A stretch of DNA of 64,000 nt, from positions 18,332-82,331 of the forward strand of contig CAYMDH010000012.1 of assembly GCA_964389205.1 (NCBI GenBank), given 5' to 3'. Source of the stretch: Leptobacterium sp964389205. GTDB lineage: Bacteria > Bacteroidota > Bacteroidia > Flavobacteriales > Flavobacteriaceae. Shown in pieces: positions 53,226-61,583 of this stretch (position 1 is its first letter; every line of letters starts with the position of its first letter). Below the pieces are notes generated by a model. It saw nothing but the letters and a program-made list of their open reading frames with translations. It was not told where the DNA came from and ran no database searches. Position numbers and translations under genes: made by a program.

Positions 53226-53837
53226 CTAATACCTACTTCCATGGAGGCTATTTTTATACCATTTTTTATTTTTATACCAAGCATTGGTGCTATCCAGCTT
53301 GAAGTTTGTTTTATAAAATTTAATAGTATATGATTTTTGCAATAAAGTATCTTTTCTTAGATATGAATAGGAAGAAAAAATTTGGATAGTATTTTCATCT
53401 ATTATTTTCCCTTTATCTTCAATGACCCATCTACTATAAAACTCATTATTATTTTGTCCAAAGTATTGAAAAATAATGGTATCATTTGAAATATGATAAT
53501 GCCCCAAATTTCTAAACTTAAAATTTTGATAATGATCAATCTTTTCGGTTATAGATTTTTCAGGATGATCCCAAAAACTTTCATTAAAATAGATAATTCC
53601 ATAGGTGCCATTTTTATTGATAGTATAGCTTTTTCTTCTGTTTTTTAATCCTTTTAAAGAATCTGAGTAAACAAAAACACCATTAGTATTTATTTTTTGA
53701 GTGGTATTGACAATTATGGGTTTTTTATAATTATTAAATCCGGTTTGCTTAATAGGCCCTATTCCACACGATATAACTATCGTGAAGAATAAGACCAATA
53801 AAACACACTTTATAATTAGTTTGAATATAAGGTCCAT
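53226..53837 (-). CDS. lipoprotein of unknown function, candidate immunity protein
   Basis: A 203-residue protein with a hydrophobic signal and lipobox (FFTIVISCG, lipidated Cys near residue 24). The mature part is rich in Tyr, Lys and Asn, and has beta-strand-like stretches (GTYGIIYFNESFW; TIIFQYFGQNN; NTIQIFSSYSY). No family is recognised. The start overlaps the 3' end of the toxin-like RHS gene by 22 nt on the same strand, so translation is probably coupled. That position, directly behind a polymorphic toxin C-terminus, is where an immunity gene usually lies. A lipoprotein would act in the periplasm or at the outer membrane. Immunity function is inference. Confidence 0.6.
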   Translation of the reverse strand: MDLIFKLIIKCVLLVLFFTIVISCGIGPIKQTGFNNYKKPIIVNTTQKINTNGVFVYSDSLKGLKNRRKSYTINKNGTYGIIYFNESFWDHPEKSITEKIDHYQNFKFRNLGHYHISNDTIIFQYFGQNNNEFYSRWVIEDKGKIIDENTIQIFSSYSYLRKDTLLQKSYTIKFYKTNFKLDSTNAWYKNKKWYKNSLHGSRY

Positions 53838-56800
53838 GGACTAAAGGTAAAGTTTTGTGTGAAAAGACTAGGTCCAGAGCCTAAATTAGTATTAAAATAT
53901 GGGCTTCTTACAATATGTCTGTGGATGCCATTTTGGAAAAAATCTTGAACAAAAGGAGCATCAATGCCTAATCGTTGTACATGGTTTCCGTTTCTTACAC
54001 CAATATACAAACCTGCAAAAACACGACTTCCACTAGAATAGGTTCCTTTATCTGGTCCTTTTCTTCCCTGATTTGGCCCCCATAATGATTTAAAAGTTTC
54101 GTCATCACTTTCACCAATGCCAGCTTGAGCTTCATCTTTCGGAGGAGCTGTAGTATATAAATTCATACCAACAGAATAATCTCCAATGCCAACCTCTGCT
54201 GCAGCTGTTCTAAATTTATCTCCACTTAGCCAGGCATCGTTTGTCATCGTAAAACTAAAATCTCCTTTTTTATAACCTACGTACCAGATAGATTGATTAT
54301 CTGTATTTCCTGCTCCGTAAAAAGTAGCTCCTAATGAAAGTGATTGTCCGTTTTTTGAGACAGAAATACCACCTCCTATACTGGAAGCTCCTTTTCGGGC
54401 AGTACCACTAATGGAGAATGCAAAATTCTTACCATCACTATAACCAACAGATCCACTTATTCCAAAAACTCCCTTTCCTGCTCCAGTACCAAAAGCTACA
54501 GATGGAGATATTCCAAAATTCCAATTTCCTATAGAAACATTGAACGAAGGTAAAAAACCAACTACAAAGGCCTCGGCGACTGCCTTAATAATAGCACTGG
54601 TCGTGACCGTGGTGACTGAGGCGGCTATACCTCCACTAATTCCTCCTACCAGAGCACCTCCCAAAATGGAAAGTCCAAATTGCGCAAAATTCCACGTTCC
54701 TGTTTTTAGTGCACTGGCAATATAACCAGCAGCGCCCGCCAAGGCACCAATTAATGCTCCTACTAAAAATGCAGTAAACAAGAATTCACCGCTTGGATCA
54801 TTAAAAGAAAGAGGGTTATTTAATACATATGCATATCTGTTAAAATTTTGAGTATTGTATGGATCTTGAATATTATTATCAGTAGATAAAAATCTATGTA
54901 AAACCGGACTATAGAGTCTACCATTCATATGAACAATTCCCACACCAGTTAAATGCTCATGCCCAGTGTATCCTCTATCTAGAATTTTAAAAGAACTTAA
55001 ATTAGTATTGTTACTATCTTGCAACTTTACTACTTTACCCCAAGCATCAAAATGACGTTTTTCTTTAATATTTCCAGTTTTATCGGTAATCATAATAATA
55101 CTACCCAGATAATCACGATGTAAATTGTAATATTCATCAGTTCTGGAAGCTCCCTGGTCTGAATACCAAATTACCTGTGCACTATATCCATCACCTCCTA
55201 TATAAGATACAAAGTTGGTTTTCCCTGTTTGTTTATCATAGGTGATTTCCATACTTCCATCATGAGAATAATGTTTTCTGTAACGCCGTTGTAATTTATC
55301 AGACTGTGTACCTCCATAAAAGATATTGGCTCTACTTTTAAAAGCATTATATTGAAAACTTATTTTGTCTTTTCCACCTTCACTAATTTCTACTGGTTTT
55401 TTTAACGCATTATATGTTATCTGTTGTGCTTGATAATTATTGTAATAATTATTTCCAGCAGTATTTAATGTTAATTCAGATTGCTTATATGAGTTTCCGC
55501 TGTATGCATAATTTCCTAAGATGCTGTTTGCGGTAATCCTACCTCTAGTATCATAGGTATGCGTTTTATTTCCAGTATTGTCATTAAAACTGGTTAGCCT
55601 GTCCAAATTGTCATATTGAAAGGTTTCGTTCCAGTTAAATAAACTGTTAGATCTGCTATTTAATATTCTTCTTTGTGCATTAAAATTATAAGTTAGTTCC
55701 ATTAAATCCTGTACACCACCACCAGAGCCTATAGCCAAGGTTACTTTATTGACATCTTTCTTTGTCAAATACCCATTGGTATTGTAAGTATTGTTAGTAA
55801 TAATACCTTCTCCTACTGAGGTGGAAGTTACCTGTCCTCTAGCATTAATACCATTGACAGACCACAAAGTTTTATTTGTTGCATGATCTCTTATACTTCT
55901 AAGCCCTCCATTTTGATAAAAATTGGCGAATTTCTTTTTACTGTATTTATTATTTGCCAATGCCCTCGCTTCCAGTTCTTCAGTAACTATTCTTGAAAAA
56001 TCATCATAAGTGTATCTTTTTATAAATCGTGCATAAGGTGTATTTTCTGTTAAAGATGTTACTCTTTTATGGCTATCATAGGCATAAACATATGTACTAT
56101 TATTACCGTCTGCATTTGTTAATGAAATATTGGTAGGTAATTTACTAGTTGGATTATAACTATAATTGATAGTCATATTGGTATGATCTCCAGTAATTTT
56201 TTCTTGTTGAAGTTTCCCCACGCTAGAATAAGTATAGGTAGTAGATCCTTTAGGAGTTGTTTCTTTAGTTACTTCTCCAAATCCATTGTATTCATAATTA
56301 AAGACACCGGCAGAAGGATCTGTTAATTTGGTTTTTCTTCCCCAGCCATCTTGTTGGATAGATGCAACAACACCTCCGTAATTAGTTGTTTTCAGGTTGC
56401 CATTTCCAAAATACGTATAGTTAACAGTACCTCCTGGATCTTGAATCCTTATTTTATTTCCTAAAGCATCTTTTGTAGTGGTGACAGTTTTAGTACCATC
56501 ATTTATTGTAATAGCAAGCCCTGAATATGTATAATTAACTACTCTTCCTGTGTAATGTGTTCTTTTTTTAATTCTACCGTGAAAATCGTATTCAGTTGTA
56601 TTCCATTGATTAGCAGCACTTCCAGTATAAGGCTCACTTTCTTTCCATATTCTATCAAATTTGTCATAGACATAACTTTTAGAAATCCATTGTCCTAAGG
56701 TGTTTTTTTCTTTTTCTAATATTAATCTTTTTAATGGATCATATACAGAAATCATATTACTTCCATCATCACCAGACACAGTTATCGTATATGAGTTAGA

Positions 56801-59800
56801 TGATTCTGAATAACTTGTATTTACCTGTTTATATCGGTAATCTTGAGTTCTGGTTTGCCTAAACCAGGCATCGTAATAATAATAGGTGTTTTGATTAAAA
56901 GGATTGGTATCTCTATATAATGTACCATTATTTAGGTTATAAGAATACTTAGTTGTCATGCCTTCAATATCTTTAGACTCTGTCAAAAAACGATAGGAAG
57001 ATTCATATTTAAAGCTAACTTCTCTGCTAGCTTCTCCATAAGGAGCTGTTACCCTTCTTGTTAGATTACCAACGATGTCATAATAAAATCTTTCACTGTT
57101 AAATTGTGTGCCATGCCCTTTGTATCTACGCTCACTTAACAGGTTTGAACTATAGGTATATCGTTCTTCTGTTGTAAACGAATTGCCACCTATGGTATTT
57201 GTTTCTATTTTTTTTGTGGGCCTTCCAATATAATAACTGGACGCATTTCCAGAAGGGTTATTGGCATAGTTATAATCTAAAACAATACTTCCTTGTCCTG
57301 AATAGTTGGTAGTTATTTTTGTTGGGTTGTTATAACTGTCGTAAATAAAACTCTTGGTAGTAGTAGTTCCATCTCTACGATTTTCAGAAATAATATTTGT
57401 ATTTTTTAATTTAAAAACTTTGGAAGATGATAAAGACGATTGATACGTATAGGTGTTTTTATTGATATAATCTGAAGGAACTGAATAAAAATTAATGCTA
57501 TAGGGTATTAAGTAATCTAATTCTATAGATCCTCTTAAATTTGGATTATGTTTCGTTATGGTATACATACGATCACTGTTTCCGGTATGCCAATTACTTC
57601 TGGCTACTCCTTGAAATCCTTGAAAACCAAGACCTTCCATATTAGTGACTGCACCATAATATGAAAAAGTTTGTTTGAGAGTAGTAGTACCACTTCGAAT
57701 TCTCTGTATAGCACTTACAACTTTTGTGCCTGGTGCTATCTCAATATCAACATAAGGATAGGTTCTATTGCTCGCTCTCTGATATACAGGCGTATAATCT
57801 AACCCTGTTTCATTTTCATTTAACGCATTGTATCTGATGCTGTGCGTTACTCCATTGTTATTAACAGATCGTAACAAAACATCTTCTCTATGATCTTTAG
57901 AAAAACTAAAAGAGGAGACCCAACTATTACTAATGGAAGCAAAATCCAGATTACTGTTAGGTTTATCAGAAGAAATAAATACAGGAATCGGAAAATGCTT
58001 GAGGTTTCCGGTCCTGGATGAATATCCACCATAAGAAAACTTAGGAGTTGCAATGCTGGAAGAAGAAAAAGTATTGTTGTAGATTCGAACAGTTTGATTT
58101 CCTGAAGAGCTATTATTATAAGTTGTTGTTCTGTAATCAATAATATCTGTTCTCCCATCTCCGTTCATGTCTACAGGTAATAGATTATATCCATATAGAG
58201 TAGCACTACTACCATTGTAATCAATTTCTTTGTATTGAAACGGCTGAGAAATAGTTCGTTTATTAAAAGAAGATCCAGTAGAAAGAAACATAGCAAATGT
58301 ATAAGAGTTATTTGCAGTAGGAGTCATAAAGTCTGTTTTTCCATCTCCATTGTAATCTCCTAATAACAATGGTCTGTCTAATGAAATTTGACTATCTGAT
58401 GTTTGCCATAATAACCTGAGATAGTTATTATTATCCAAAGAATATATATATACTCTACCAGCTTTAACATGAATGATATCTGTTTTTCCGTCGCCGTTAA
58501 TATCAGCTGTTAATAAATTATCTCCGTTTCTGTATCCACCAGACAAATACCCAGCAGAATTTGTAAAATTACTGTTACCAAGCCTACGATCCAGATTTAT
58601 AAAATTAACTCTTGAAGAAGTATTGGTAGAACTACTACATTCGCAGCAAGTACCTCCACCGCCAATACCAATAGGCCCAATAAGAGAAGCCTCTTCATTA
58701 GTATTTATTTTATTATTTAAAGTTTGTTGTGTTTGTTGTATTCCAAAGAGAATAGGATCTCCATCTATAGGATCTAAAAAACCACATGGTTGCCCAGGAG
58801 GAGGTGTTGTTTCATAGCAATAGGAGTAGGAATAGGACTTTCCAATGGCAATTACATCAGACAACCCATCACCATTAAAATCTCCAGATACATATTCTTG
58901 AGGAATACGAGATGTATTACTGGAACCACAACTATAGCTATTGTTATAGGTGGGAGCGTTCCATGTTTTTTCATATTGATAATAAATAGGGTTAGTAAAC
59001 CCATTAGAATATACTTTAAACTTAACTTGGCTAGCTCCGGAATTTTGAATAATAGCAATTCCTTGTCCTGATAATATTTTATTGTTATGAGTAAGCCATG
59101 AAACAGGAAACAGAGATTCAAACCTACCTGTGTTCACTTCATAAGCATAATTGGTATTGGAAGATTGAATCTCTTTAAATACCCAGAATTTATTTCTTTG
59201 AGAACTAGTTTTAGGATGTACAACAAAGTCCATTTTCCCATTGCCAGTAAGGTCCAGAGATGAGACTTCGGCATTTCTTTGTTCAATATTATTTACCCCT
59301 AAAGAATAGGTTAAATTGTTAGAATATATTGAAGATGAAGTATTAGAATAATTAAAATAAATAGGAGTGTGACTCAAGGAATTGTCTCCACTTTTTTCCT
59401 GAATGCTTATTAATCTGTCATAACCTAATGTTGTGTAATTATGTGAAAGTACATAATTTCTATATCCAATTCCGTTACCTAATATTTGAATTTGTTTTAA
59501 TAGATTTTTACGAATAAATCCAATACCTCCTACATAGGATTGTTCAGGTCTTTTTCTATTTCCGTAGATAAATTTAACTTCATTCATATGAGTAGAAGAA
59601 GAACGACCTCCATATTTGATACTGCTAATGCTTAAACCGTTATTTGAACTCACATATGTATAATCTATTCTCACTCCTTTTACTGTTTGCCAGCTAGAGA
59701 TAGCATAATCATTACGAGATCTGGAGCTGGAAGAAGCTCCATAGTAAGCTAATGATCCGTCAGGATAAGCTATTCTAAAGTATAGAGGCCCATAAGCAGC

Positions 59801-60370
59801 TCCGTATGGAGAAGTGCCATGAAGTGTAATTTTAAGATTGGAATAATTTTCAGTTTCATAAACAGCTCCTGATGTTCCATGTGTACCGCTTTTAAGAATT
59901 AATCGTTGACCATCTAAAACAAAACGATCTAAATTATCAAAATCTACAGGATCAATGTTATTATCATGAAACTTTGTAGATGCAGTTCTAGAAATAACAG
60001 AGATTCCGGAAATATTCCACCCATATCCTGCTAATCCATTCCCTCCTTGACTGCTGTAAGCAATTGCCAAAGTTGGTTTAATATTATTAATACCAGCAGG
60101 AACAGCAATAGGAACATTATATGAAGCACCTCCTGTCAACGATACAGAAATATCTCCTCTGGTTTCACTAATTTCAGATAATGGACCTGATGAATTAGTT
60201 ACATTGATTTGGTCATCTTCAATAGAAGATGAATTAGAAGCAGCTCCAATAACTGAGAGTTCTTCTTTCTCTACATTAGTGCTTTTAATTTTTTTATAGG
60301 TAAAGTTGTCTTGCGCTTGCAGTGTATTTAATCCAAATACAATTACAAATAAGAGTAAATATTTTTTCAT
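53816..60370 (-). CDS. SpvB/FG-GAP/RHS-repeat polymorphic toxin with toxin-23-like C-terminus
   Basis: A 2184-residue exported protein. Domains in order: signal peptide (MKKYLLLFVIVFGLNTLQAQ); SpvB-like start (VSLTGGASYNVPIAVPAG, about 75-130); FG-GAP/VCBS calcium motifs such as DFNGDGLSD, DINGDGKTD, DYNGDGKTD and DMNGDGRTD (about 495-740); many YD/RHS repeats (about 1000-1750); the RHS core (HRDYLGSI, FDAWGKV, GRLYSPVLHRFLSTDN, NRYAYVLNNPLSFNDPSGE near 1860). Then comes a Gly/Ala-rich hydrophobic stretch and a variable end (about 2050-2184) with RTAAAEVGIGDYSVGMNLYTT and FFQNGIHRHI, which I recognise as like the polymorphic toxin type 23 group. RHS shells enclose a toxin tip. Toxic activity is unproven. 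Confidence 0.85.
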   Translation of the reverse strand: MKKYLLLFVIVFGLNTLQAQDNFTYKKIKSTNVEKEELSVIGAASNSSSIEDDQINVTNSSGPLSEISETRGDISVSLTGGASYNVPIAVPAGINNIKPTLAIAYSSQGGNGLAGYGWNISGISVISRTASTKFHDNNIDPVDFDNLDRFVLDGQRLILKSGTHGTSGAVYETENYSNLKITLHGTSPYGAAYGPLYFRIAYPDGSLAYYGASSSSRSRNDYAISSWQTVKGVRIDYTYVSSNNGLSISSIKYGGRSSSTHMNEVKFIYGNRKRPEQSYVGGIGFIRKNLLKQIQILGNGIGYRNYVLSHNYTTLGYDRLISIQEKSGDNSLSHTPIYFNYSNTSSSIYSNNLTYSLGVNNIEQRNAEVSSLDLTGNGKMDFVVHPKTSSQRNKFWVFKEIQSSNTNYAYEVNTGRFESLFPVSWLTHNNKILSGQGIAIIQNSGASQVKFKVYSNGFTNPIYYQYEKTWNAPTYNNSYSCGSSNTSRIPQEYVSGDFNGDGLSDVIAIGKSYSYSYCYETTPPPGQPCGFLDPIDGDPILFGIQQTQQTLNNKINTNEEASLIGPIGIGGGGTCCECSSSTNTSSRVNFINLDRRLGNSNFTNSAGYLSGGYRNGDNLLTADINGDGKTDIIHVKAGRVYIYSLDNNNYLRLLWQTSDSQISLDRPLLLGDYNGDGKTDFMTPTANNSYTFAMFLSTGSSFNKRTISQPFQYKEIDYNGSSATLYGYNLLPVDMNGDGRTDIIDYRTTTYNNSSSGNQTVRIYNNTFSSSSIATPKFSYGGYSSRTGNLKHFPIPVFISSDKPNSNLDFASISNSWVSSFSFSKDHREDVLLRSVNNNGVTHSIRYNALNENETGLDYTPVYQRASNRTYPYVDIEIAPGTKVVSAIQRIRSGTTTLKQTFSYYGAVTNMEGLGFQGFQGVARSNWHTGNSDRMYTITKHNPNLRGSIELDYLIPYSINFYSVPSDYINKNTYTYQSSLSSSKVFKLKNTNIISENRRDGTTTTKSFIYDSYNNPTKITTNYSGQGSIVLDYNYANNPSGNASSYYIGRPTKKIETNTIGGNSFTTEERYTYSSNLLSERRYKGHGTQFNSERFYYDIVGNLTRRVTAPYGEASREVSFKYESSYRFLTESKDIEGMTTKYSYNLNNGTLYRDTNPFNQNTYYYYDAWFRQTRTQDYRYKQVNTSYSESSNSYTITVSGDDGSNMISVYDPLKRLILEKEKNTLGQWISKSYVYDKFDRIWKESEPYTGSAANQWNTTEYDFHGRIKKRTHYTGRVVNYTYSGLAITINDGTKTVTTTKDALGNKIRIQDPGGTVNYTYFGNGNLKTTNYGGVVASIQQDGWGRKTKLTDPSAGVFNYEYNGFGEVTKETTPKGSTTYTYSSVGKLQQEKITGDHTNMTINYSYNPTSKLPTNISLTNADGNNSTYVYAYDSHKRVTSLTENTPYARFIKRYTYDDFSRIVTEELEARALANNKYSKKKFANFYQNGGLRSIRDHATNKTLWSVNGINARGQVTSTSVGEGIITNNTYNTNGYLTKKDVNKVTLAIGSGGGVQDLMELTYNFNAQRRILNSRSNSLFNWNETFQYDNLDRLTSFNDNTGNKTHTYDTRGRITANSILGNYAYSGNSYKQSELTLNTAGNNYYNNYQAQQITYNALKKPVEISEGGKDKISFQYNAFKSRANIFYGGTQSDKLQRRYRKHYSHDGSMEITYDKQTGKTNFVSYIGGDGYSAQVIWYSDQGASRTDEYYNLHRDYLGSIIMITDKTGNIKEKRHFDAWGKVVKLQDSNNTNLSSFKILDRGYTGHEHLTGVGIVHMNGRLYSPVLHRFLSTDNNIQDPYNTQNFNRYAYVLNNPLSFNDPSGEFLFTAFLVGALIGALAGAAGYIASALKTGTWNFAQFGLSILGGALVGGISGGIAASVTTVTTSAIIKAVAEAFVVGFLPSFNVSIGNWNFGISPSVAFGTGAGKGVFGISGSVGYSDGKNFAFSISGTARKGASSIGGGISVSKNGQSLSLGATFYGAGNTDNQSIWYVGYKKGDFSFTMTNDAWLSGDKFRTAAAEVGIGDYSVGMNLYTTAPPKDEAQAGIGESDDETFKSLWGPNQGRKGPDKGTYSSGSRVFAGLYIGVRNGNHVQRLGIDAPFVQDFFQNGIHRHIVRSPYFNTNLGSGPSLFTQNFTFSPWTLYSN

Positions 60371-60403
60371 AGGTCTTGGTTTGTTTATAGATGAAAGCTA
60401 TTC

Positions 60404-60862
60404 TTATCTTTTTATTATTTTGATGACTTGTGTATTGCCATCCTGAAAGATTACCATTAACACATAAATACCAGCGGGAAAAGAATTAAAACCAATATTT
60501 TGTGAACCATTATTTTTTGTTATTTGATAATTGGCCAGTTGTCTATTATCTATAGAATACAAAGCCATTTTTTCAGGTTGCTGTTTAGGGTTTTGTATCC
60601 AATTTACCTGTAGAATATCTGTGACAGGATTTGGATACGCTACTAAACTAAATTTATCAGTAGCATCTTCAGATGCTTCAGAAATAGATTGAATAGAATC
60701 AATTTTTATTGGATCTTCTTGTTCTATAGAAGAACAATTAAGGCATACCCAATCTCGTAAAACTTGGTTTCCTGAGCCGTCGTAGTTAAACTGTAATTTT
60801 TGCTGAGAAGATACTTTACATACGAAGAGTATCGTTAAAAGAAGAAGTATTTTTGTTTTCAT
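60404..60862 (-). CDS. small secreted protein with YD-like N-terminus and T9SS type A sorting tail
   Basis: A 152-residue protein with signal peptide (MKTKILLLLTILFVCKVSS). A short mature segment has QFNYDGSGNQVLRDWVCLNC, which looks like a single YD/RHS-type motif ending in a Cys pair. A linker leads to a C-terminal T9SS sorting domain (about 72-152: LVAYPNPVTDILQVNW, ALYSIDNRQLANYQI, FPAGIYVLMV, QVIKIIKR). It should be exported by the type IX system to the cell surface. It lies 33 nt upstream of the RHS gene on the same strand, so the two are likely one operon. Its partner role is unknown. Confidence 0.82.
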   Translation of the reverse strand: MKTKILLLLTILFVCKVSSQQKLQFNYDGSGNQVLRDWVCLNCSSIEQEDPIKIDSIQSISEASEDATDKFSLVAYPNPVTDILQVNWIQNPKQQPEKMALYSIDNRQLANYQITKNNGSQNIGFNSFPAGIYVLMVIFQDGNTQVIKIIKR

Positions 60863-60928
60863 AAGTGAGAATTTACACTCTTAAAGATAAGTTAAAAAAA
60901 ATGTAAATTCAATTTTACAAACTAAAAA

Positions 60929-60956
60929 TTAGTCTGATTTTATAAATCAAGACTAA
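60929..60956. repeat. imperfect inverted repeat, possible operator of the toxin operon
   Basis: Arms TTAGTCtGATTT and its near complement AAATCaaGACTAA flank a short centre. The repeat covers the weak -33 element and spacer of the minus-strand promoter candidate, so a bound protein could block it. Not followed by a T run, so not a terminator. Confidence 0.5.
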
Positions 60957-61077
60957 TTTAAAATAATGATTAAGCACTTGTTTAATAGTATTTTATAAAA
61001 TTAAACCTACTATTTTTCCGAAACGAAATATGTGTTTAATAAAATACGTAAATTCTTATACATATTTGTTTTTTATG

Positions 61078-61113
61078 TAAGATTTCCGTAAATACTAAAT
61101 AAGATTTCTGTAA
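61078..61113 (+). repeat. tandem 14-bp direct repeats 22 bp apart
   Basis: TAAGATTTCCGTAA (61078-61091) and TAAGATTTCTGTAA (61100-61113) differ at one base and start 22 bp apart, about two helical turns. They lie 45 bp upstream of the -33 element of the NTF2-like gene, a usual site for an activator. Confidence 0.6.
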
Positions 61114-61157
61114 TGAAATAATTTTATGTGAATACGTACATTTAAATCAAGTATTTA

Positions 61158-61190
61158 TTTGAAATTAACTAAGAAATATTTATAGTTTTG
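61158..61190 (+). promoter_or_regulatory. strong Bacteroidota-type promoter of the NTF2-like gene
   Basis: TTTG (61158-61161), a 21-nt spacer and TAGTTTTG (61183-61190) match the consensus at every defined base. Transcription should begin near 61197, about 20 nt before the ATG at 61218. Confidence 0.7.
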
Positions 61191-61217
61191 ACAAAATAAA
61201 CTCAATAATTATTTAGC

Positions 61218-61577
61218 ATGACGTCATCACAAGAAGTAACTGCAGAAAAAGTTGTACAGCATAATTTAGATTGTTATAACAATCGAGACATAAATGGTTT
61301 TATGACTTCTTTTAGTGATGATATAGCGCTTTACACTTTTCCTGAGAGTGAACCAAGCATGGTTGGCTTGGAAGCTTTTAAGGCATTTTATACAAACTTA
61401 TTTGAAAACTCCCCCAAATTGCATTCAACAGTTGTAAATCGAATAATTTTTGATAATAAGATTATTGATCATGAAACCATAACTGGAAGGCAAGATTCTA
61501 ATGAAATGTTTGAAATCGTAATGATTTACGAAGTTAAAAACACCAAAATTTTCAGAATGACAATTATTCGTAAATGA
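61218..61577 (+). CDS. NTF2-like/SnoaL-like protein
   Basis: A 119-residue soluble protein with the SnoaL-type pattern: an N-terminal helix (VQHNLDCYNNRDINGFMTSF), a strand-rich body (IALYTFPES, IDHETITGRQD) and a C-terminal MIYEVKNTKIFRMTII strand pair. NTF2-like proteins are small alpha+beta barrels that act as isomerases, hydrolases or binding modules. No specific catalytic signature can be assigned. It is a single-gene unit with its own promoter and is convergent with the ABC permease gene, whose stop is 6 nt away. Confidence 0.75.
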   Translation: MTSSQEVTAEKVVQHNLDCYNNRDINGFMTSFSDDIALYTFPESEPSMVGLEAFKAFYTNLFENSPKLHSTVVNRIIFDNKIIDHETITGRQDSNEMFEIVMIYEVKNTKIFRMTIIRK

Positions 61578-61583
61578 TTGTAT

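Larger units (their letters stand above)
60863..61217. other. 355-nt divergent intergenic region with repeats and promoters
   Basis: It separates the toxin operon (-) from the NTF2-like gene (+). It contains an inverted repeat (60929-60956), a pair of direct repeats (61078-61113) and a good + promoter (61158-61190). For the minus strand, TTG (60950-60948) and TTAGTTTG (60925-60918) with 22-nt spacing form a weak promoter candidate. No RNA gene is visible. Confidence 0.55.
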
